A model generated the notes under the pieces. The model ran no database searches. It was given only the letters and a program-made list of their open reading frames with translations, and was not told where the DNA came from. From assembly GCA_031254105.1 (NCBI GenBank), contig JAIRVB010000046.1, forward strand, positions 45,814 to 109,813: a stretch of DNA of 64,000 nucleotides, read 5' to 3'. The DNA is from Chitinispirillales bacterium. Its GTDB lineage: Bacteria; Fibrobacterota; Chitinivibrionia; Chitinivibrionales; Chitinispirillaceae. Numbering within the stretch: position 1 is the first letter of the stretch; every line of letters starts with the position of its first letter. Below, piece after piece: positions 35,165-42,921 of this stretch. Both the position numbers and the translations under genes were made by a program.

Positions 35165-36016
35165 ATGGCCACGCAGGAAACCACGACAGTACAGATCAGA
35201 GACACGGACTGGCTCGAACAAAATATGTCAAACGTACAGATTATTGACTGCCAGCCGGAAGTTTACGATTACTTGCATTCACATATCCCCGGCTCAATTT
35301 ATCTGTGTGACAAACTTTGGCGCAGCTGGCAGGATGCTATCCCCACCCGCTACATCTGCCATGAAGCGGTCGGCTGTATGCTTAAACGGGCAGGGATAAC
35401 AGGTTCTTTACCTATAGCAGTCTACTCGGGAAACGGTGGTTTTACCCGCCAGGGAGATGGTCTTGAGGCAGCCATGACCGTGTATTCTCTGGCGCGGTAC
35501 GGATTAACAAATATCATCTACATCAACGGTGGTATTGACAAATGGAAGAGAGAGAACAGGCCGGTAACAAAAGAATTCCCCTCCATGCGGGAAAAAGAGC
35601 TTGCTGTAAAAATAAAGACACAAACCGGTCTCTTTCTTACATACAACCAGTTTCTTGAAATTAGAAATCTTGACACATCATTTGTAGTGGACGTGCGCCC
35701 TCCGGCAGTTTTTGAACATTCAAATCTTTGGTCAAGTCCGGGGCATATTCCAGGAGCGCACAATATTCCATGGCATAAATTTACAGATCATCAAAATCAC
35801 TATCTGCTCAAGCCACTGGAACAGATAAAAGAGATTGTAACCGCGGCCGGAGCAGTTCCTGAAAAAACAATTGTACTTTACTGCGGTACGGGACGCGAGG
35901 CGACAACATCATTCCTGACATTTAAGTGGGCGCTTGGATACCCCAATGTAAAATTGTTTGAGGGTTCCTTTACGGAATGGTGCGCTATGAAACAGGAAAC
36001 TGTTACAGGGAAATAG
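35165..36016 (+). CDS. Two-domain sulfurtransferase (rhodanese)
   Basis: 283 residues with AAGGAG upstream. The N-terminal rhodanese fold (residues ~10-130) lacks an active-site cysteine at the usual loop (SGNGGFTR). The C-terminal rhodanese domain has the catalytic loop CGTGREATT with the nucleophilic Cys. This is the standard layout of thiosulfate or 3-mercaptopyruvate sulfurtransferases, which move sulfane sulfur to cyanide or thiols. The loop alone does not settle which donor is used. Length is normal and a strong terminator follows. Confidence 0.88.
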   Translation: MATQETTTVQIRDTDWLEQNMSNVQIIDCQPEVYDYLHSHIPGSIYLCDKLWRSWQDAIPTRYICHEAVGCMLKRAGITGSLPIAVYSGNGGFTRQGDGLEAAMTVYSLARYGLTNIIYINGGIDKWKRENRPVTKEFPSMREKELAVKIKTQTGLFLTYNQFLEIRNLDTSFVVDVRPPAVFEHSNLWSSPGHIPGAHNIPWHKFTDHQNHYLLKPLEQIKEIVTAAGAVPEKTIVLYCGTGREATTSFLTFKWALGYPNVKLFEGSFTEWCAMKQETVTGK

Positions 36017-36046
36017 TGAGTCTGTGTGCAGCAGATAAGGCATAAA

Positions 36047-36080
36047 GGGTACGGACGAAGCCGTACCCAACAATTTTTTT
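36047..36080 (+). terminator. Rho-independent terminator after the rhodanese gene
   Basis: GGGTACGG (36047-36054) pairs perfectly with CCGTACCC (36061-36068), followed by a run of seven T at 36074-36080. It faces the end of the converging GT2 gene, whose stop is at 36079. Confidence 0.85.
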
Positions 36081-38370
36081 AAGAAACCTCAAGCGTCAAC
36101 ACATACTGCGGCAGCTCATTGTTTTTAAGGGTGCTGAAAATTTGCGCAAGATTTTCAAGATCGGTTTTTTCCGCCTTTTTATGCGCAATCAAACGGCAAA
36201 GACAGTCTGCGGCCTCCGGCAGAACATTTTTTTGTTTGTAAATGTCTGCCGCTTTACGGTACAGTTCAAACAGCTCCTTAGTCGCAAGTGACTGCGCTTC
36301 AACTTTTAGCAGACTATCAAATTCATCCCGAGTCATTTTCTTAAACGCCTGTTTCCGCTTTTCCCCTCCGTTGTCAAATACTACGCCGGTATTTACAACA
36401 TCGCCAAGATCAATTATATCATCGTACAACGCGATATAACGGTCATAGAGCTGCCGCGCTTTGTTTCCGATATCTCCATCCGCTTTTTCAGCCGTTACAA
36501 GCAGAGTGTGAAAAAAGTCTCCCTGTATTATCTCAGCATTCATAATACTCTCTGTTTCGGAAAGCGCGCTTGCGTAGCGGCCCATAGCGTTCATAGCCTG
36601 AATTATAATTTTTATGCAGGGAAGATTCATTTTATCAATTCCCAGCATATCCTCGTTTAACACCTGATCGGGACGGCCGCTCTGCTCGCAGTATGATGCC
36701 TTAATTGTGAAACAAAGAGCCGGGTCAGATCTGAAGACATTCAAATATTTGTCAGCTATTTGAAAACCGGCCGCAAAAGCGATCATCGAGTATGTTTCCT
36801 GAAGTATACGTGAATCGGATCCGCTAAGCTTGGGAAGACGTTCCCCTTTGTAATACGCATCCAAGATATGAGAATATGGCCCAAATTTATCATTGTTAGC
36901 GGAGATAATATCCGGTGAAGCGCCGCAAACTGCCGCAAGAAATAGAAAGCGGCCGGCGATCTCGGTTTGAGCGGCGTATAACGTGGCCGCATTTGAAGCC
37001 ACCAAATCATATGCTTTGTTTACAAGCATGAGACTGAAATAATCTTCCATACGTATGCTGCCGCCGCCGCTGTCCATCCGTTTCTTCACATACCAGGAGT
37101 AAACCTCATTAAAACCATCGCGTTTGGTTTCATTTATCAAAAAATTCAAGTCTGCAGTATTGGTAAACTTATAGATATTGTTGAGGAAAAGAATAATATC
37201 CTGGGAAGGCTGCCCCTTTAACGAGCTCAGCAGTATCGTAAACAATACGCTATGGTATTTGTTGCCGATATCCATTTTGAGCGCAGTGAGAGAGTATTCC
37301 ATAGCTTTAAGATTGTCGGAACGCCTCCACGCGGCCAAAGCCGCTTTTTCATATAGAATACGTTCGTACTCCTTATAATAAGAAACAGCTCCAGGATTCT
37401 TTTTAAGCAAGCGTGAGGCGGCGTCTACAGCCATGGGAAACTCTCTTAAAAACTTGTCCTCCTTTAAATTGAAAAACACCTGATAAAGAAGTTCAATCTC
37501 AGCCGCCCCCGGATAAACCGCGTACGCTTCCTTAAACAATACGACAAGTTTTTGATGGATCTCCCGCCTGCTCACGCCGTTGCGCATCTTAAAGGCTACC
37601 CATATAGCGATATATATATTGTTAATAAATTCCTCATTATGAAATTTGCACAGCCTTTTGATCATGCCCGGATATCTCAAAGCATTTGCGAGGTACTCAG
37701 CAGCCTTTTTCAACTGCCCGCTGTGAAAACTCTCACGTACAAGGTACATCTGCAGACGAACCCAATTTTGACTGCCTTCCGTAACATCCTTAAGTCCGGC
37801 GTCAAGCAGGCCGATGTTGCGGTGAAGTTTATTAACGATAATATTTCTACTGTATCCGGAGTGGTTGATACCCAGCCGGTTATTTATCAAAACGCCGTTG
37901 ATGCCGCCTGGGGTATCTAAATGCTCATGCACTCTGCCCTTGTAACGTATCCTTTCCCTGTTCGCAAAAATACGGTTTACAACACTGTCATTCATGACAT
38001 CGCCGGAAGCCATGTCAATGTTTTTTATTTTGATAGAGATACAGTCCAACTTAGGGTTTTTTGCGAACATGCCCACTATGAGCTCACGATCCTCAGAACC
38101 AAGGCGGGGCTCAAACCATTCATCCGCATCCAAGAAAATTATTATATCGCCGCTGGCAAGCGAGATAGCGTGGTTGCGCGCTGCGGCAAAATCGTTTATC
38201 CATTCGAAGTGATTGACAACCGCGCCAATGGCCTGAACTTCTTCTACCGTGTTATCAGTAGAGCCTGTGTCTACAACAATAAGTTCATCAACTATATCAA
38301 TAAGACTTCCTATGGAACGCTTGATATTTGCAACTTCATTTTTAGCAATCCAACACGCTGATATCTTCAT
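36079..38370 (-). CDS. GT2-family glycosyltransferase fused to a TPR-like region
   Basis: 763 residues. Residues ~1-230 are a GT-A fold family 2 glycosyltransferase: MKISACWIAKNE, VVDTGSTDNT and the metal-binding IFLDADEWF. The remaining ~500 residues are helical repeats such as NLKAMEYSLTALKMDIG and FNEVYSWYVKKRM, typical of glycosyltransferases that glycosylate proteins or work with scaffolds. The acceptor cannot be told. It is monocistronic and convergent with the rhodanese gene. Confidence 0.8.
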   Translation of the reverse strand: MKISACWIAKNEVANIKRSIGSLIDIVDELIVVDTGSTDNTVEEVQAIGAVVNHFEWINDFAAARNHAISLASGDIIIFLDADEWFEPRLGSEDRELIVGMFAKNPKLDCISIKIKNIDMASGDVMNDSVVNRIFANRERIRYKGRVHEHLDTPGGINGVLINNRLGINHSGYSRNIIVNKLHRNIGLLDAGLKDVTEGSQNWVRLQMYLVRESFHSGQLKKAAEYLANALRYPGMIKRLCKFHNEEFINNIYIAIWVAFKMRNGVSRREIHQKLVVLFKEAYAVYPGAAEIELLYQVFFNLKEDKFLREFPMAVDAASRLLKKNPGAVSYYKEYERILYEKAALAAWRRSDNLKAMEYSLTALKMDIGNKYHSVLFTILLSSLKGQPSQDIILFLNNIYKFTNTADLNFLINETKRDGFNEVYSWYVKKRMDSGGGSIRMEDYFSLMLVNKAYDLVASNAATLYAAQTEIAGRFLFLAAVCGASPDIISANNDKFGPYSHILDAYYKGERLPKLSGSDSRILQETYSMIAFAAGFQIADKYLNVFRSDPALCFTIKASYCEQSGRPDQVLNEDMLGIDKMNLPCIKIIIQAMNAMGRYASALSETESIMNAEIIQGDFFHTLLVTAEKADGDIGNKARQLYDRYIALYDDIIDLGDVVNTGVVFDNGGEKRKQAFKKMTRDEFDSLLKVEAQSLATKELFELYRKAADIYKQKNVLPEAADCLCRLIAHKKAEKTDLENLAQIFSTLKNNELPQYVLTLEVS

Positions 38371-38471
38371 AAGGAAAACCCCGCATCCGTTTTATTTTGA
38401 GAAGTATGAGAATATAGAATTATAACACAATGTCACTTTAATGTCAATACAGCTATAATATTTTATGCAGG

Positions 38472-39062
38472 TTATTTTCGTGTTTGCAAACCACCGTTAT
38501 ATACAATTCCGCCTTTGCCTACATATTCCCGAAGAACCGCGGCGGCCTTTGAGCGCAGAACATCGCATGTTACCGCGATATCTCTTATTTCAAGCTCCTT
38601 TACCCAATCCCGCCTTTTTGAACCTTCATCAAAACCCACGGCGCGCGCGTCCTCATCCCGCGCTCCGCACACAAGCGAAGCCACGCCTGACCAGGGAACA
38701 GCTCCAAGACACATCGCGCACGGAGCCGTAGAACTCACAAGCTCGCAGCAGGGCAGACCCGGCGCTCCCAGATCAAAACTTTTCAGCACGGACTGCGCCT
38801 GCATAAGGGCGATTATTTCAGCGTGAGCTATTGACAAACCGCATGATGTGACCATATTTACCCCTACAGCTATTAAAGAACCATCTTTACTATTGAAAAC
38901 AGCCGCGGCGAAGGGACCGCCGCTGTCATGCTCAATATTTTTCCTCGAAAGCTCTATGACAAAATCCATTCTATCTTCGAGAGTGGTGTAAAACTCACGC
39001 GCGCCTTTAAAAAACGGCTCAACCCAAGATGGCAGTTTTATCTTTATCGTTTTTGTTTTCAT
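38472..39062 (-). CDS. Cytidine/deoxycytidylate deaminase-fold nucleoside deaminase
   Basis: About 196 residues from MKTKTIKIKLP. The zinc-binding deaminase motif HAE (residues ~80-82) and PCAMC (~113-117) are present, with GGPFAAAVFN as the first strand. The family includes guanine, tRNA-adenosine and other deaminases; the order and spacing fit the guanine-deaminase/CMP-dCMP type. The start overlaps the stop of the Fic remnant by 4 nt, so it was probably translated from the same message as the former Fic gene. Confidence 0.8.
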   Translation of the reverse strand: MKTKTIKIKLPSWVEPFFKGAREFYTTLEDRMDFVIELSRKNIEHDSGGPFAAAVFNSKDGSLIAVGVNMVTSCGLSIAHAEIIALMQAQSVLKSFDLGAPGLPCCELVSSTAPCAMCLGAVPWSGVASLVCGARDEDARAVGFDEGSKRRDWVKELEIRDIAVTCDVLRSKAAAVLREYVGKGGIVYNGGLQTRK

Positions 39063-39322
39063 GTAACAGACTCTTCCCCGTAAAAGTATTTTACCCATTC
39101 GGCATAAATATCCTGCGCCGATAGACTGGTGTCAATTAAATAACCGTGAACTGCCGGAAACCCCTTTAACCCGCGACAATAAAACCGTTTATGACATTCG
39201 TTAATAATGAACGGCATAATGTTATTTTTCAAACATTCGCGAAACATAAGCAAACGCCCTGCTTTACCGTTACCATCCTGAAAAGGATAGATTTTCTCAA
39301 ACCGGCGATGGCATTCAACAAT
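39059..39322 (-). pseudogene. C-terminal Fic-domain remnant with altered catalytic motif
   Basis: An open minus-strand frame reads IVECHRRFEKIYPFQDGNGKAGRLLMF, with later RECLKNNIMPFII and HGYLIDTSLSAQDIY, ending at 39059. Fic AMPylators have HPFxxGNGRxxR here. This copy has Tyr for His and Lys for the first Arg. The upstream part is missing: a stop lies just before this segment, and the HDOD gene begins 10 bp away. A dead Fic toxin or modifier remnant is the best reading. Confidence 0.75.
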
Positions 39323-39331
39323 TTATAAATA

Positions 39332-40189
39332 TTATTTGACAATAAATTCAGACGCTCTTTTCATCTCACGCGGTATCATTTGTATTATATCAGTTAAATC
39401 TTTTTTTGTAAGGCCAAAAGCTTTTATTTTTGTTTCCAGCTCATACTCATCATAATTATCCCCGCTGCTGCTGAGGATATTTGCTATATGGCAAAGCATG
39501 GCAGCATCCGCACAACTCTCCGCTTCATCAGGTTCATGGTGATAGATAAGCGGCATCATAATCTCATCAGGCAGAGACCAGTTGCCGGTCAGCCAGGAGG
39601 CTACATCGCAATGAGTGTAACCAAGCACCTCTTTCTCAGCTTCAAAAATGCTAATACCACTTTCTCCCGCGTGATGCAAAGCCATATGGAAATCCATGTG
39701 CAGATATTGCTCCATCACTATTTTTCCGACATCGTGCAGAAGTCCGGCGCAAAAAGCTTCTTCCGGATCCAATGATATATTTTTCCGCTGCATCTGAGCA
39801 AGAAGTCTCGCGGCTACGCCGCATTTAAGGGAGTGCTGCCAGAAAGCGCTGCGATCAAAAACTACAGGAAGTTCATCGTTCTTCCCAAACATATCAAAAA
39901 CCGTCAAGCTCAACACCATTGTGTGTATAATTTTTGAACCAAGCACCACAACCGCGCTTCTGAGCGTATTAATGGTTCTGGGTATGCCGTAAAACGCGCT
40001 GTTTGCAAGCCGCAACACCTTGGCGCTCAGCGAAATGTCCTGTGCTACAAGCGCCGCGATCATATCGGCGGAGGTATCCGAGCAGTCCACTAGTTTCATA
40101 AGCTTTGAGGCAACATCAGGCAATGTAGGCAGATTGGCAATCGCTGATATCCTATCCTGAAGCTCCTCAAAATTGCTATACATTTTCAA
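39332..40189 (-). CDS. HDOD-domain protein
   Basis: 285 residues, one HDOD domain, an HD-like helical domain usually without the catalytic His-Asp pair. Diagnostic segments are PTLPDVASKLMKLV, VLRLANSAFYG, INTLRSAVVVLG and AGLLHDVGKIVMEQYL. HDOD proteins relay signals in c-di-GMP, chemotaxis or stress pathways, usually fused to or beside other signalling domains. Here it stands alone. A hairpin-forming leader (40338-40389) lies upstream on the same strand. Confidence 0.85.
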   Translation of the reverse strand: MKMYSNFEELQDRISAIANLPTLPDVASKLMKLVDCSDTSADMIAALVAQDISLSAKVLRLANSAFYGIPRTINTLRSAVVVLGSKIIHTMVLSLTVFDMFGKNDELPVVFDRSAFWQHSLKCGVAARLLAQMQRKNISLDPEEAFCAGLLHDVGKIVMEQYLHMDFHMALHHAGESGISIFEAEKEVLGYTHCDVASWLTGNWSLPDEIMMPLIYHHEPDEAESCADAAMLCHIANILSSSGDNYDEYELETKIKAFGLTKKDLTDIIQMIPREMKRASEFIVK

Positions 40190-40337
40190 CTCTTTGGGTT
40201 AGGATTAAGATTGCTCTTTAAATCAATTAAACCGATAGACCCTCTTAAAGCCGCTCATAATTACATTATAAAGTTTTGCGCCGTTGTTATCAAACAAAAT
40301 AAAAAGATATAAATATAAGAGGAAGTCCCCCCTCGTT

Positions 40338-40389
40338 CCGGCTAAAGATCGAACAAAAACACTTTCGATTTTTAAACTGTAAAAGCCGG
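40338..40389 (-). other. Nested hairpin in the HDOD upstream region
   Basis: Outer CCGGCT (40338-40343) pairs with AGCCGG (40384-40389). Inner ATCGAA (40348-40353) pairs with TTCGAT (40364-40369). It lies ~150 bp before the HDOD start, between divergent genes, and could be a leader RNA or an operator. I found no match to a known riboswitch class. The rest of this ~425 bp gap (40190-40614) is AT-rich with no gene. Confidence 0.35.
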
Positions 40390-40614
40390 GTCCTATTAGT
40401 ACCGCCCACCCTATATGCATATACTATATTATCTACAGAAACAATTTACGAGCGTGTAAATGGTCTCTGTAAATTTGCTGAGTAACGCGGGAATAAAAAA
40501 AGATGCGATAGGTTTTTATTGTATAATTAAGTGTTTTCTATTTCTCCATTCCGCCATCTGTTTTCCGGATTTATTTTTGGGTGATTGAAAGATAAATTTA
40601 CAGAGAAATTTTAC

Positions 40615-42603
40615 ATGCCGCAATTTACACTTATGAAAAACAAAATATCAAAATTCTGGGCGCTATTTTTTCCGGCAAGCATATTTTGCGCTGTTTTTTT
40701 ATTCTTCCCAACAGAACTTGCGGCAAATCCCACTCTCAGTAAAAGCCTGCGGGATATATCGGTAAAAGATACTGTATGCAATGTGTGGGTTTTCTTCAAA
40801 AACAAGCCACAGCTTCCAGATACAAATCCGGCGGCTCCCCGCGCTCTGGCGCGGCGGCAGCGTGTTGGTTTCCGCTCTGAAGAAAGCGGGCGTCCGATTG
40901 ATCAACGTTATATAAAAGAGGTAACAACGCGGGGAGGAAAACTCCGTCATCAGTTTGTTTGGGAGAACGCGGCAAGCTTCACCATGCACGCGTCAAAGCT
41001 TGAAGAGATAGCGTCCTTACCCTTTGTTAAATCGGTCACACCGGTAGCTGTTTACACCAGAGAAAAAACAAACATCTCCGGTCTTGCCAAAACCCAAGCG
41101 AATGACGGTTACGGATGGCATCTTGAAATGGTAAACGTTAAGCTGGCGCATGAATATTTGCGCGCAAAAAAGATGGGCGATCCAGGGAGCGGTATACTTT
41201 TAGCGTTTTTTGATTCAGGTTTTCGTTTTGAACATAAAGCGTACTCACGTGCCCGAAATAACGAACTTATCATCGCCCAACGTGATTTTGTTGACAATGA
41301 TAATAATGTGAGCGATCCGGATTCGGTTGTGAATAACCGGCTGCATCCTTATTATCAAAATGATGTTCATGGGACTCAAACACTATCGCTTGCCGCCGGA
41401 TACGATCCGGCAAACTTTATGGGCGTTGCGTGGGGAGCGCGTTTTGCGGTCGCCCGCACTGAGGATACCGATATTGAGGTAAGGCAGGAGGAGGATAACT
41501 GGGCTGCCGCTGTTGTTTGGGCTGAGAATCTTGGGGCGGATATAATTTCAAGTTCACTTGGTTATATAGATTTTGATGACCCTTCTCAAAATTACAATCA
41601 TAGCGATATGGACGGCAATACTACCATTGTGTCAAGGGCCGCGGCAGGCGCTGTAAGCCGCGGAATGATTGTGGTGAACTCAATGGGAAACGAAGGCAAT
41701 AATGGAATAATCGCGCCGGCTGATGTTGACGGCGTAATAGCGGTGGGAGCGGTTGATGAAAGCCGCAGCCTGACATCTTTCAGCAGCATAGGCCCAACAA
41801 GCGATTACCGCATAAAACCGGATTTGAGCGCTCCCGGATCACGGGTGCCGGTTGTAGATGTATATTCAGCAAACCGCGCGTCCTATACAACCAATAGCGG
41901 AACCTCTTTTTCCGCGCCGATCGTCAGTGGGATATGCGCTCTTATTCTGCAGGCAAACGCAGGGGCAGGAGCGGCCCAGGTTCGGGATAAACTTTACAAT
42001 TCATGCGGCTTTGGCCGTGGACAGACCGAAGTTGATAATAGATATGGGCGAGGAATCCCCAATGCCATTTTTGCCGTCATGGATAAAGATGAGATTTTTA
42101 TAAAGATCACAACCGGTGACGGAACCCCTCTGTCCGGAAGCCGTGTTGTAACAGACGCGTCTACCTACACTGCCAATGAATCCGGTATAGTTATAGGCAG
42201 AGTCTCGCAGGCCAGCATTCCTTTAAATTTAAAAATTCTCTTCAGAGATAAAATAGCAGGCTCGCTTACTGTAAATTCTTTGCCGTTTGCCGACAGTATA
42301 AGTCTTGATATTAAACTGGACAGCGAATTAAAAGTATTCCCCACTGTTGTTAAGAGGAACAATGTTCTCAGAGGCCGCTATCTGTTCTCCCCAAATAATA
42401 CCTTAACCCAGGCAACAGCAACCATACGTACTGTAAGTGGAAGAACCGTATGGAGCCGAAGGCTGCAAATGCGTCACGATGGTATTGCAGAGTTTACATG
42501 GAATTGTAAAACCGGCTCAAAGAAAGCTGCTGCCGGAGTCTACTTTTTGACTGTGACGCATGATGGTAAAACGGTAAGCAGAAAATTTGTAATTGCGGGA
42601 TGA
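40615..42603 (+). CDS. Secreted subtilisin-family serine protease (S8)
   Basis: About 660 residues. The hydrophobic segment ALFFPASIFCAVFLFFPTELAA is a signal peptide. The S8 triad is seen in order: Asp in LLAFFDSGF, His in NDVHGTQTLSLAAG and Ser in NSGTSFSAPIVSG, with the oxyanion Asn in VNSMGNEGNN. The C-terminal ~75 residues (VSGRTVWSRRLQM to GVYFLTVTHDGKTVSRKFVIAG) resemble FlgD-like or type A sorting domains of surface-secreted proteins. The ATG at 40615 has a weak Shine-Dalgarno; the ATG at 40633 is an alternative. Confidence 0.85.
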   Translation: MPQFTLMKNKISKFWALFFPASIFCAVFLFFPTELAANPTLSKSLRDISVKDTVCNVWVFFKNKPQLPDTNPAAPRALARRQRVGFRSEESGRPIDQRYIKEVTTRGGKLRHQFVWENAASFTMHASKLEEIASLPFVKSVTPVAVYTREKTNISGLAKTQANDGYGWHLEMVNVKLAHEYLRAKKMGDPGSGILLAFFDSGFRFEHKAYSRARNNELIIAQRDFVDNDNNVSDPDSVVNNRLHPYYQNDVHGTQTLSLAAGYDPANFMGVAWGARFAVARTEDTDIEVRQEEDNWAAAVVWAENLGADIISSSLGYIDFDDPSQNYNHSDMDGNTTIVSRAAAGAVSRGMIVVNSMGNEGNNGIIAPADVDGVIAVGAVDESRSLTSFSSIGPTSDYRIKPDLSAPGSRVPVVDVYSANRASYTTNSGTSFSAPIVSGICALILQANAGAGAAQVRDKLYNSCGFGRGQTEVDNRYGRGIPNAIFAVMDKDEIFIKITTGDGTPLSGSRVVTDASTYTANESGIVIGRVSQASIPLNLKILFRDKIAGSLTVNSLPFADSISLDIKLDSELKVFPTVVKRNNVLRGRYLFSPNNTLTQATATIRTVSGRTVWSRRLQMRHDGIAEFTWNCKTGSKKAAAGVYFLTVTHDGKTVSRKFVIAG

Positions 42604-42607
42604 GCAT

Positions 42608-42858
42608 TATCCCCAATTGACCGTTAGACCTTTATACCATTGGACACAATTGGCGCTTCTCCTCCGCGCTCTGGAGGAAAACGCAGCCTCAGGTTATCTT
42701 TATAGCCGCGTGTTTCAACGTGTGGGCGTGCGAAGGTAGCATGCGCAAGAAGAAGTTTGATGGGCGGACGACCGTTCTGCTGTATGGTTCCCACATCATG
42801 TTGAACGTTGGGTTATAGAGACAATCGAAGCGGTTGTACGTCCCTTAAGGGAGCGGAG
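42608..42858. repeat. Dispersed intergenic repeat, copy C (inverted relative to A and B)
   Basis: Read on the minus strand it repeats the A/B order: CTCTATAACCCAACG, TGTGGGAACCATAC, CACGTTGAAAC, GCGGCTATAAAGA, CCTCCAGAGCGC, and the end block CAATTGTGTCC through GGTCAATTGGGGATAAT. GTTCAACATG/TGTGGG can pair with CCCACACGTTGAAAC. It lies between the subtilase stop and the GH45 stop, where genes converge. The plus-strand frame is broken by stops. Confidence 0.72.
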
Positions 42859-42875
42859 TGCATATTAAAAGCAAT

Positions 42876-42900
42876 AGCCCCCGTTTGCGGGGGCTTTCTT
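42876..42900. terminator. Strong hairpin terminator between converging genes
   Basis: AGCCCCCG (42876-42883) pairs with CGGGGGCT (42888-42895) around TTTG. The plus strand follows with TTCTT and the minus strand with ATTGCTTTT. It can end both the GH45 transcript and any read-through from the subtilase side. Confidence 0.75.
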
Positions 42901-42921
42901 ACAAGCGGATCAGCCCATAAT

